64,000 nt of DNA. Origin: Aurantiochytrium sp. KH105. Lineage: Eukaryota; Sar; Bigyra; Thraustochytrida; Thraustochytriidae. This document shows positions 27,853 through 36,266 of the stretch, in pieces. The stretch spans positions 1 through 64,000 of the forward strand of contig BGKB01000067.1 in NCBI GenBank assembly GCA_003116975.1, read 5' to 3'. A program made the translations under genes and the position numbers. A model generated the notes under the pieces. That model was given only the letters and a program-made list of their open reading frames with translations, was not told where the DNA came from and made no database searches. Every line of letters begins with the position of its first letter. Within the stretch, counting starts at the first letter, position 1.

Positions 27853-30306
27853 ATGGACGCTCACTCGGGCAGTCGCGAAAGCGCCGCTGCAGCGAGCGTG
27901 AGTGCGTCGGAATCGCCGTCAGAAGTCTTGCGCGATCTTTTGGCTGCAAGCAGCGGGTCGAACGGCAGCAGCGGCGCCGGCGAGGGCGAGGCAGCAGACG
28001 TTGAGCTTGAGCTAGAGCACTGGGAACGTTTTGTAGAAGCCCTCGATACGCGCGCCAATGCAACCAAACGAGCTGTGCAAAATGTCCTCGCGGGTCACCA
28101 TCCTGAGTTCGCAGACACCTTTGCATGCTCCCAAGACGTTGCAGCCCAGGTGGGCAAGCTGCGCGAAGACCTGCGCCAGGCCATGGACGAAGCAGCCTCC
28201 GAAGATTCCTTCCAAGGTGCAGGCGTGATTTTTGTAGAGGAGAAGAATCGCATTTTGGGCCAATTGCAACGACTGAACGGGCTCATTGAGACCCTCGAGG
28301 AAATGCAGGCTGTGCAGGCCGCGCTCGACGCCGTGGATGGCGCCATTGACACCGGCTCGCTCGCGGATGCCGGAAGCGGCCTTCGATCTGCCGAAGACAG
28401 ACTCGATAACATGGTGCGCAGCGGCGCCGCCTTTGTCGACACCAAAGTGTGCCGTGCTGTTCGCGTACTCGCACGACGCAAAAAGGCCAAGCTCCAAGCA
28501 GCCGCCGAATCGCTTGTACGCGCCTCGCTGCGCATTGTGGATCGCACGGTGAGTGTGTCTGCAGTACGCGGTGTCTTCAAGATTCAGGACGCCTTTGCAG
28601 CGCTTGATGCGCTCGGGACGCTCCGCGCGCTCGCGCGAAAGGAAATTGGCGGACCGCTGCTCGAACTCGTGCTGCGCCCGCTCGTGGCCGATGGCCTGCT
28701 CGAATCCTCAGTCACGCAGACGGACCGCGTCGCGGAGCTTTACTTTGCTAAATCTAGCTCGCTGCAGGCTGGCGACGATAATGCACGTTCCGCTTCGCCC
28801 CGTAATCATGATCCAGAATTGCGTCTCGAGCGCGTTCTCGAGCACGTCCTCGAATGTCTGCGATTTGTCGACGCGCATGTCTTCGCTGGCAATGTCGAGT
28901 GGATGGCTATGCTTGCCGACAGCGTTTGGGGCCAAGCTGACCCGGATGGCCCCGCCGGGTTGGCGGTCCTCTTGCGCGATGTCTTGGTCGATGCTCTTCC
29001 CGAAGATCCCAATCGTCTCACCGCATATCAAGGTCTCGCATTATCAGCCAAAGAGCTCGAAGACGTCCTTGCAGAAATGGGTCTCGTGGGTAACGGCCAG
29101 CGTCCATTGCTCGCTTACCTGAATGACTTGCACGGTCATCTGGCACAGAAGCGCCGTGCTTTTTATTTGAACGAGGCGCGCAAATTGATGGTCCAGGATT
29201 ATGGAAGCGCAGAACGTGCGCTCGAGGAAGATCCGACCTCTGTACTTGGCGATCTTTTGCAAGAGGTCGGCGCCGCAGGAGATCGCGGACCGGGCTCATT
29301 TCGTATTCCAGACATGAAGGTCACAATGAGCGCCAAAGCTGTTCTCCGTCTTTGCTACCAATGTCTCGACGAAGCCGTGCGTTCCGACGCAGGTACGAGG
29401 GCAGATTCTCCGGATGCAAGTGCAGATTCTCTTGCGTTGGTCCTCGTGCAAACGGCTCGCGACATTATTGAACTTTTTCGCGTGCTCGTTCCAGCACGGC
29501 ACAAGCGCGCTCTCGCAGATGCCAACAACTCTCGTCTTTCCCTTTTGCTGCACAATGATTGCATCCTTTTTTGCTCGCACCTCTTGGTCATGGGATTCTC
29601 GTACCGCCACAAGCTTGGTTCAAGACTCGAAGACGCTTTTTTCACCGTTGACCTGGTGCCAGGACTTCGTGAGGTTGCAGCTGCACAACTCGAGGCGCAG
29701 CTACAGCTGCAAACGTCTCGTCTTGTAACGAGATGCTTTGCATCGTCGCCTTTGGATGCGGATGAGAACGAGCCTGTCGCCTCATCCACATCTTCGGACG
29801 CAGACGCCACAAGTGTGGATGACATTGCATCTCGTTTGCAGAGGTGCCAACGGGAGCTCGAGGAGCTCGCAGCAGAGTTTGACGAGGTTCTTGAGGCAGA
29901 TCTGGCCGCGCAAAACCTCGCGGTTGTTGTGACGGGCGCCGTGGACGGATTATTGGCCCACGTGAGTGACAAACTCGCTAGTGCGCGCAAGACCGCCGCG
30001 CATGCCTCGCCGGACCTTGACCTCACGCTTTCGTCCAACGAAATCAGCTCCCTGCGTGAGGCTCTCCAAGCCTTTAGCGAAAGCATCTCGGCCATGTTGA
30101 CTCGTCGTTTGTCGCGTTCGCAAGATCGCAAAGAACTCGACCGCGTGTGCAGAGGAATTCATGTGCTGTCCCAGGTGTCGGCATGTCTTGAGCGCTTTTT
30201 ATCGATTCACATTTTCCAGGACAAGGTCAAGAGCGGAGCGCTCGATGCTCTTTCCACGCGCCAGATTCGTGGTCTCACAACCTTTCTGTTTCCTTCGGAC
30301 GTCTAA
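27853..30306 (+). CDS. ZW10: ZW10 family protein (kinetochore / ER-Golgi tethering)
   Basis: ATG at 27853, 817 residues, close to the family length of about 780. It is helical throughout. The N-terminal part has coiled-coil character (VAAQVGKLREDLRQAMDEAA and LQRLNGLIETLEEMQAVQAA). The C-terminal part has the conserved ZW10 block: DIIELFRVLVPARHKRAL, LLLHNDCILFCSHLLVMGF and FTVDLVPGLREVAAAQLEAQ, corresponding to the animal pattern around HNDC-x-x-x-x-x-H. ZW10 acts with RINT1/NAG (Dsl1/NRZ) in retrograde Golgi-to-ER vesicle tethering, and with ROD and Zwilch at kinetochores in some lineages. Which of these applies here cannot be told from the sequence. A COG subunit was considered but the HNDC block fits ZW10 better. 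Confidence 0.82.
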   Translation: MDAHSGSRESAAAASVSASESPSEVLRDLLAASSGSNGSSGAGEGEAADVELELEHWERFVEALDTRANATKRAVQNVLAGHHPEFADTFACSQDVAAQVGKLREDLRQAMDEAASEDSFQGAGVIFVEEKNRILGQLQRLNGLIETLEEMQAVQAALDAVDGAIDTGSLADAGSGLRSAEDRLDNMVRSGAAFVDTKVCRAVRVLARRKKAKLQAAAESLVRASLRIVDRTVSVSAVRGVFKIQDAFAALDALGTLRALARKEIGGPLLELVLRPLVADGLLESSVTQTDRVAELYFAKSSSLQAGDDNARSASPRNHDPELRLERVLEHVLECLRFVDAHVFAGNVEWMAMLADSVWGQADPDGPAGLAVLLRDVLVDALPEDPNRLTAYQGLALSAKELEDVLAEMGLVGNGQRPLLAYLNDLHGHLAQKRRAFYLNEARKLMVQDYGSAERALEEDPTSVLGDLLQEVGAAGDRGPGSFRIPDMKVTMSAKAVLRLCYQCLDEAVRSDAGTRADSPDASADSLALVLVQTARDIIELFRVLVPARHKRALADANNSRLSLLLHNDCILFCSHLLVMGFSYRHKLGSRLEDAFFTVDLVPGLREVAAAQLEAQLQLQTSRLVTRCFASSPLDADENEPVASSTSSDADATSVDDIASRLQRCQRELEELAAEFDEVLEADLAAQNLAVVVTGAVDGLLAHVSDKLASARKTAAHASPDLDLTLSSNEISSLREALQAFSESISAMLTRRLSRSQDRKELDRVCRGIHVLSQVSACLERFLSIHIFQDKVKSGALDALSTRQIRGLTTFLFPSDV

Positions 30307-30449
30307 GCCAAAGTACAACAAGAATGATATAGAAAAGGGGTGCGAGATGCAAAGAGAGAACTTGACCATGGCATGTTCGCGATGTACCGTGGCATGTGAT
30401 ACAAAAAAAGGAGGAAAAAGGAAATACTTGGAAAATGTTTTGTTTGTTT

Positions 30450-31638
30450 TTACTGCTGGAAGGAGATCGAATACGAACCTGTTTGCGGGTCCTGGACGGC
30501 CTTAAAGTTATCAAGACTCATGCCGAACTTGCCGAGCACGGTGTTGCCGAGGTCCTTGAGTTTGCCGAGCATCTCGTCCTTGAGTTTTTCGTTCTTCTCC
30601 TTGACCGCGGCCTCAACGCGGGCCTGCTCAAGCACGCCAGCCCGGAAGGAAGGATCGATTTCAACAACTTTGTTTAGGTCACCGAGAGCGTCGTCGAGTT
30701 GGTCCGTTGTCTCAAAGAGCTTTGCCCGACGCATGTAGGCTTTGACGTAGCGTGGATCCAGCTCGATTGCGTCTGAGCAATCGTCGATGGCATCCTCGGT
30801 TCGGTCTAGGTACATGAGGCAGGCGGCGCGATTGTTGAGAAAAATGGCCTTGTTTGCCCGAAAACTCTCCTCTTCGGGCGCATATTCTAGTGCTTCTGAA
30901 TACACCTCGACGGCTTCCAGGTATGCCTTGGCCTTGAACAGTCTGTTTCCTTCCTCCTTGAGCTCGTTGGCGTGCTTTGCGTCCTTTTCCACATGGCGCA
31001 CGGAACCAGGATGGTTCACATACTGTCAATGTTTACATGCCAGATCATGTGTGCCATCCATTGCCACGCCACGTGAGCAAGAAACGTTCCCGTCAAGTAC
31101 ATTGGGAAAGAATCCACATGATGCACGTTTCACGTACAGCACGTTGGATGAAAAACATCGTACGATGCGCACACGCTCGTCAGTCTCAGTGTCCGAGTAA
31201 TGATTAGACTCCTTCTCTCTCTCTCTGAGAGTCTCGGCGCGCCTTCGAGACTCGATGCAAACGTACAGTTTCGAGGTGCCGCGCAGGGATCTTGTCGTCC
31301 CCGAATCCCGCGGGATGTGATCTGCGTACGTACACAACAAGCAAATATTCGATCATTCAGTTCGTCAGTCAAGTCTTCCTCGGCAGCCAGGCCCCCAGGC
31401 AGCTACACAGGCCGCAGTGCCGCCCTCGAGCCCCATCTCCCGTTCCCTTCCCGCCCACTCACCTCGTCACGTCGGGGTCCTGGTCGCCATGGTCGCCGCC
31501 ATAGCCATGGTCGCCGCCATGGTCGCCGCCATGGCCGCCCTCGGCGGCGGCCGCTGCGCCGGCGACGGCGGGCTTGGGCTCGGGCTCGTTGGCGTCCTCC
31601 TCGTCCGAGGACGGGAGCTGCTCGATCTCGACGGGCAT
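30450..31638 (-). CDS. TTC1: Tetratricopeptide repeat protein 1 (TTC1-like), three exons
   Basis: Exons (minus): 31638-31463, 31321-31267 and 31022-30450, 267 residues. Introns are 141 nt (donor GTGAGT, acceptor CGCAG) and 244 nt (donor GTACGT, acceptor GACAG); the 55-nt middle exon keeps the frame exactly. Exon 1 encodes an acidic start (MPVEIEQLPSSDEEDANEPE) and a His/Gly/Asp repeat. Exon 3 holds three TPR repeats (ANELKEEGNRLFKAKAYLEA, FLNNRAACLMYLDRTEDAI and KAYMRRAKLFETTDQLDDA) and the TTC1 tail with KLKDLGNTVLGKFGMSLDNF. TTC1 is an HSP70/HSP90-binding co-chaperone. Exon 3 alone has no ATG in frame before its TPRs, which is what forced the upstream exons. The exon joins are inferred from consensus sites, not cDNA. 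Confidence 0.85.
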
Positions 31639-31786
31639 GCTCGCGGGCGGCCGCTCGCGGTCCGGCGTCGGGCGCGTCTCGCGGCGCCGAAGAGCGCGAC
31701 GGAGCAGCAGTTCTCGATCTGCCGCGGCGAGGCGGGGCAGAAGCGCATCCTCGGCGGCGGCGGGCAGCGCGCGGGCAGCACGCACG
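31639..31786. promoter_or_regulatory. Compact bidirectional promoter, TTC1 (-) and STE24 (+)
   Basis: Only about 148 bp separate the two inferred start codons. The interval is very GC-rich, with no TATA-like sequence. Leaders of both genes must be short, or the transcripts overlap. Confidence 0.55.
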
Positions 31787-33310
31787 ATGAGCGCGAGCGC
31801 GGCGTGGCCGGCGATGCGGCAGCAGGGGTGGACGCCGCCGTCCGGCGTGAACTACCTGGCGCTGGGACTCGGGTTCGTCGTGGTGGAGCAGGCGTTTGAG
31901 ATGGCGCTCGCGCTCCGGCAGCGCGCGTATCTTCGCAGAGACAAGCTGCCCGGCAGGCTCGAGGACCAGGTCCGCGCCATCGACGACGATGCCGCGGCCG
32001 CGGCGCCTGCGGCCGCGCCCGCTGCTCAGGAGATGGCGCGTGATGAAGGAGATCAAGACAAGGAGAAGAGCAGCAGCAGCAGCAGCAACAATAACAACAA
32101 CAAGGCGAGCCTCTTGGAGCAGCTCCGCAGCAAGTTCCACAAGTCGCAGACGTACAATCTCGACAAGAACACCCTGTCGTTTGTGAACATGGGCTACGGT
32201 ATGGCCGTGAGCGCAGCGATGCTGCTGAGCGGCTTCAACGTCTGGCTGTGGACCCAATCCGAGGCCGTGGCCCAGAGCACATTTGGTCTTGAACCGGCCT
32301 CAAGCGAACTTGTCGTGGGAAGCTTGTTTCTTTTGGCGCAGAGCGTCGTCGGGGCTGTCATCTCGATGCCGCTGACAATCTACAGCACGTTCTGGGTCGA
32401 GGCCGAGCATGGTTTCAATCGGACCACGCCCTCTCTGTTTGTCGCCGACACGCTCAAGAGCTTGGCAGTGGAGAACGTCATTGTGCTTCCTCTTATGGCC
32501 GGCATTGTCAAGCTTGTGCGATGGGGTGGGGAACGCTTTTGGCTCTATGTCTGGGGTCTTCTTGTTGGCTTTTCGATGGTCATGATTACCGTGTACCCGA
32601 ACTTTATCATGCCGCTATTCAACGAGTACAAGCCACTTCCCGACGGCGAGCTCAAGTCGGAAATTGAAAAGCTGGCCGCGAGTCTCGAGTTTCCTCTCAC
32701 CAAGCTCTACGAGGTTGATGGCAGCAAGCGCTCGAGCCACTCTAATGCTTACCTGTATGGCTTCCTCCGCGACAAGCGCATTGTGCTGTACGATACGCTC
32801 ATCAAGAACGAGGAGGAGCCTGCCTTGGCATGCACGACCGAAGAGGTTGTCAGCATTCTCGCCCATGAACTTGGACACTGGAGCATGAGCCACACAGTAA
32901 AGGGTTTTTTGCTGCAGAATGTCGTCTACTTGGTTGCCTTTCGCCTCTTTGGCCTTTTTCTGCATGATCCGGACATGTACAAGTCCTTTGGCTTTGTTGA
33001 CCAGCCTGTGGTGATTGGTCTCAATCTCTTTTCATACATTATGGCTCCCCTTGGCACGGTCTTGTCGATCGCGGTCAATGCTGTCACGCGCAAGTTTGAG
33101 TACGAGGCGGATGCCTTCGCCGTCAACCTCGGAAAGGCCGACGGGCTCAAGTCCGGCCTTGCCAAGATTTCCATTGCCAATCTCGCATCATTTGATCACG
33201 ACCCGCTCTATCACGCCGTGCACCACTCGCACCCATCGCTTCTCGACCGTCTGCGCGCAATGGATCGTGCGGTCGAGGAGATGACGCATGACGTCAAGAA
33301 GGTAAAGTAA
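31787..33310 (+). CDS. STE24: STE24-type CAAX prenyl protease (M48A zinc metalloprotease)
   Basis: ATG at 31787 gives 507 residues; a second ATG ten codons on is an alternative. The frame extends upstream but has no ATG there and overlaps the antisense of TTC1 exon 1. The zinc-binding motif HELGH is at residues 360-364 in ILAHELGHWSMSH, and the third ligand Glu is in FEYEADAFA (about 438). NHSHP-type C-terminal motif appears as HHSHPSLLDRL. Several hydrophobic helices surround the core, as in the ER-membrane barrel of STE24/ZMPSTE24. The enzyme removes the last three residues of farnesylated CAAX proteins and clears blocked translocons. A Ser/Asn-rich insert at about 65-105 is unusual. The family normally ends with a di-lysine-like signal; here the tail is HDVKKVK, consistent with ER retrieval. 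Confidence 0.93.
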   Translation: MSASAAWPAMRQQGWTPPSGVNYLALGLGFVVVEQAFEMALALRQRAYLRRDKLPGRLEDQVRAIDDDAAAAAPAAAPAAQEMARDEGDQDKEKSSSSSSNNNNNKASLLEQLRSKFHKSQTYNLDKNTLSFVNMGYGMAVSAAMLLSGFNVWLWTQSEAVAQSTFGLEPASSELVVGSLFLLAQSVVGAVISMPLTIYSTFWVEAEHGFNRTTPSLFVADTLKSLAVENVIVLPLMAGIVKLVRWGGERFWLYVWGLLVGFSMVMITVYPNFIMPLFNEYKPLPDGELKSEIEKLAASLEFPLTKLYEVDGSKRSSHSNAYLYGFLRDKRIVLYDTLIKNEEEPALACTTEEVVSILAHELGHWSMSHTVKGFLLQNVVYLVAFRLFGLFLHDPDMYKSFGFVDQPVVIGLNLFSYIMAPLGTVLSIAVNAVTRKFEYEADAFAVNLGKADGLKSGLAKISIANLASFDHDPLYHAVHHSHPSLLDRLRAMDRAVEEMTHDVKKVK

Positions 33311-33943
33311 TCATTCCAAATGCACATGAATTCTTTTTCTGTTATGGACGATTCGTCCCACGTATAGGACTACGACAAGAACACGCTGCATCTAACCTAC
33401 AAGAATTTGACCACCCCCCTTTCTTCTCCTTATAACCTGCCATTTTTTCTTTCTTCTTCTTTTCTAATTCCGGATCCTTGCTTGCAATGCAAAACAAGTG
33501 CCCAGTTCCGACTACTTCGTATGCCAATCAGACTTTTACGCGAGGGTGTCTGTGCGACTCGCAATCTGTGTTGGTGCCCTATTTATCCACCAAATTGCCC
33601 AAGAGGTTTACATTCACAAAACAAGGTCCCACATTTGACCGCCTCGTGTGGGACGAGGATCTTCGCACAAGCCAAAACAACTCATGTCGGTCCCGCGCGG
33701 ACACTTTGCACAATTGAGGTCGCAGTAGTCTTCTAGTAGCCTGCACGCAGTATGATGATTCTGCGTGCAGGCGGTCGAGAGGCAGGCCACGTATCAGTGA
33801 GTAGTCTCGAGGGCCATTCTCCAGCCATTCGGGAGGGACGTGGGCGTGCATTGCCCTTTTGCACGATCTAGAGCGCCAGGACGCGAGCGGAGCAGACTGC
33901 CTTCCGTGCGCACGTGGGACGGTGAAAGCAAGGCATCAAGAAC
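33311..33943. other. Intergenic region between STE24 and the C2/EF-hand gene
   Basis: STE24 3' flank with pyrimidine-rich sequence near 33400-33470, then the promoter and leader of the C2/EF-hand gene. It holds a perfect hairpin at 33740-33771. No gene is supported. Confidence 0.5.
33740..33771 (+). promoter_or_regulatory. Perfect 11-bp hairpin upstream of the C2/EF-hand gene
   Basis: CCTGCACGCAG (33740-33750) and CTGCGTGCAGG (33761-33771) pair perfectly around a 10-nt loop, 172 bp before the ATG at 33944. It could be a leader-RNA stem-loop or a dyad binding site. Confidence 0.75.
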
Positions 33944-35614
33944 ATGACGGACGTCATGGTAAGCGTCAAGATTGTCAAGGCGCGCGCGCTGCCCGCGGCA
34001 GATTTGTGCGGCACAAGCGACCCCTATTGTGTGATCAAGTGTGAAAAGGTGAAAAAGAAGACGCGTGTGCTCAAGAGGACACTCAACCCAACATGGGACG
34101 AGTCCTTTACATTTGCAGTGTCGTCCAAGGCAAAGAAAATCGTCATCGAGTGCTACGACAAAGACACCTTCAAATTCGACGATGCACTGGGCAAGATTGA
34201 AATGGAGTTCTCTGCGCTCGACCAAGAGGCAAATTACTACAGCACGCCTCGCTGGTATCAGCTCATTTCCATGCGCAAAGCGGCAGCTTCCAAGCGATGC
34301 GGCGAGCTCATGGTGAGCTTTGAAATTGTTGGTCGACGCTGCGAGCCTGGTGGCGCGCCCCAGACTGCGTCCCAACCTGCAACACCAACATCAGAGTACA
34401 CAGCTGGGGCACCCTTTGTCGAGGAGCCAGAACCTTTGGCGCTTTCTGCAGACGCATTGGCCTCGGGACTCTCTCTCCACGATGATGGCAGCCGAAGCAG
34501 CGACGATGACGACGATTGTGGTGACGAGGACGACGACAGCTTTGGTGATGATGGCGCCAGTGTTGGCGAGGCAAGAGCTCACGCGAGTGATGCCTTTCCC
34601 AGCACGCCCTCGGGGCAGAAAAAGTCAACCATGAGCTTCCGGCGCCCGCATAGCAGAACTGCGAGTAGTGGGACCAAAAAGTCCTTTCGGATTCGTGCCC
34701 CTGGCAGCAGCTTCAAGGTAAAGAGCGGAACGGTTGATACAGTGCAGAACACATCAAAGTCCAAGTCCAAGTCGCGAGTGAGTGGCAAGTCTTTCCGTAT
34801 GCTTCGACCAAAAGGAAGATCGTCATCGAAGAAACTGACCCTTGAAGCGGGAGATGCATCTCTTGAAACCCTGCAGGAGGCCGACGACAGCGAAACTGAG
34901 GCTTCCAGCGCACGTAAAATTGAAGTGTCAGAGCAGAGCGCGCGAGATCTCGCGAGCAGCGGAAGTCGATGCTCCGGACGTGCTACAGGAGTGAAGACAA
35001 CGTCCATCTCGACACGAACAAAGACCGAAACAGGGAGTGCGATGCCGCACGACGAAGACACGGATCGAAGCGACGAAAGAATCTCGCTTTCGAGCCATTG
35101 CGGATCAGAAAAGGAAGATGAAAATACGGTGCTTGGACTCCCGGCCGTGGTCTTTCAAAAGTATGATGTGGATGCAAACGGTGTGATCGACCGCGAAGAA
35201 TTCAGCGACATGGTCTTGGACCTTGGGTACTACTTTGAGCCCGAGGAATTGCGTGAGGCGTTTGCAATTGTGGACGCCGATGGAGATGACCACATTAGCA
35301 TACGCGAATTCGCGAGTTTCTGGCGGCGCGACGATCGCTTTCGCTTTCTCCGTCTCGACGAGGAGCGTCGACAAAAGGTCAAGCAGCTCACCGAGTTCTT
35401 TGCTTACTATGACCGTAAGAAGCGCGGCATGCTCGATCGCTCCGAGTTCATTGCGTTGCACGAGGCCATGGTCGTCTCCGGCTACACACATCTCGGGGAC
35501 ACGGAAGAGTGCATGCACGCTCTGGACCTCAACAGCGACGGCTTTGTGCACTTTAACGAGCTTCTTGCGTACGCCGTGGAGCGCGGCTTGCTTGACACAA
35601 CGCAGGTAGCCTAA
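33944..35614 (+). CDS. C2-domain and EF-hand protein
   Basis: ATG at 33944, 556 residues. Residues about 3-125 are a C2 domain with the Ca-binding loops ADLCGTSDPYCVIK and ECYDKDTFKFDD, and the LNPTWDESFTF strand typical of the fold. A long Ser/Asp/Lys-rich disordered middle follows (about 130-390), with basic clusters such as RRPHSRTASSGTKKSFRIR. The C-terminal ~170 residues hold four EF-hands: YDVDANGVIDREEF (canonical), VDADGDDHISIREF (canonical), YDRKKRGMLDRSEF (degenerate, poor Ca ligands) and LDLNSDGFVHFNEL (canonical). A calcium-triggered membrane-binding role is inferred. The C2-plus-EF-hand combination without a catalytic domain is not a family I can name. There is no membrane segment. 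Confidence 0.85.
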   Translation: MTDVMVSVKIVKARALPAADLCGTSDPYCVIKCEKVKKKTRVLKRTLNPTWDESFTFAVSSKAKKIVIECYDKDTFKFDDALGKIEMEFSALDQEANYYSTPRWYQLISMRKAAASKRCGELMVSFEIVGRRCEPGGAPQTASQPATPTSEYTAGAPFVEEPEPLALSADALASGLSLHDDGSRSSDDDDDCGDEDDDSFGDDGASVGEARAHASDAFPSTPSGQKKSTMSFRRPHSRTASSGTKKSFRIRAPGSSFKVKSGTVDTVQNTSKSKSKSRVSGKSFRMLRPKGRSSSKKLTLEAGDASLETLQEADDSETEASSARKIEVSEQSARDLASSGSRCSGRATGVKTTSISTRTKTETGSAMPHDEDTDRSDERISLSSHCGSEKEDENTVLGLPAVVFQKYDVDANGVIDREEFSDMVLDLGYYFEPEELREAFAIVDADGDDHISIREFASFWRRDDRFRFLRLDEERRQKVKQLTEFFAYYDRKKRGMLDRSEFIALHEAMVVSGYTHLGDTEECMHALDLNSDGFVHFNELLAYAVERGLLDTTQVA

Positions 35615-36266
35615 ACCTCAAGACAAGAGTGAGCAATCATCCCATCCATGGATCCCACGAGTCGTGTCCTCCATCCCTTGAGCGCTCCGTGTTATGCGTT
35701 GGACACGACGGTGTTGTTTTTTTCTCACTTGCTTCCTTCCTTGCTTCCTTCCTGGCAGTGCTGTTGCTATGTCTGCCTTTCTTCCTTTTGCTCGCCTTGG
35801 CGCGGTAGGACGTACAACTTGAGCTGCGTCTCTAATCCGCGACACCGCCGCCGCCGCCGACGACGACGACAACGCGGAGTAGGGCCAGCGAGAGCAGCGC
35901 GCGCGAGGGCCCGGCAGCGAGGCCCTTCTTCGCCTCGAAAGGCACGCGCTGCGGCTCAAAGCAAAAGCCCTCGCGCCGACCCTGGTCGCGCTTGACTGCG
36001 AGCGGCCGATAGATTGACTCGGCTGCGCAAGAACAGGGGCGACGAAAAGCAAGGGCAAACAAAGCAAGCAAAGCAAAGCAAAGCAAAGCAAGCAAGCAAA
36101 CCAGAGTTGGCCGCGGCCGCTGCGCGCGAGGCCTCCTGCGCGCGGAGGAGCGAGGCGCGGCCTGGCCCGCCGCCCGCCCCCGGCCCCGGCGGCCGCGCTG
36201 CGCTGCGCGGGCCGCGAAGACGAGGTCCAAGGCAACCGAGACGGCGCGGACGCGCGGCGAGGCGCC
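35615..36266. promoter_or_regulatory. Intergenic region and leader of ALG8
   Basis: It contains a pyrimidine tract near 35710-35800, a (CGCCG)n run near 35840-35870 and a CAAAG/CAAG microsatellite at 36055-36100. An open frame on the minus strand (35618-36817) is a shadow of GC bias and of ALG8. Confidence 0.5.
36055..36100. repeat. CAAAG/CAAG microsatellite in the ALG8 leader
   Basis: Tandem GCAAA and GCAA units in the sense strand, about 170-210 nt before the ALG8 ATG. Confidence 0.8.

Noticed and set aside
31403-32257. 284-residue minus-strand open frame over the STE24 start
   Set aside because: It has no internal Met except at the far end inside STE24, is Arg-rich, and the TTC1 exon uses another frame of the same strand.
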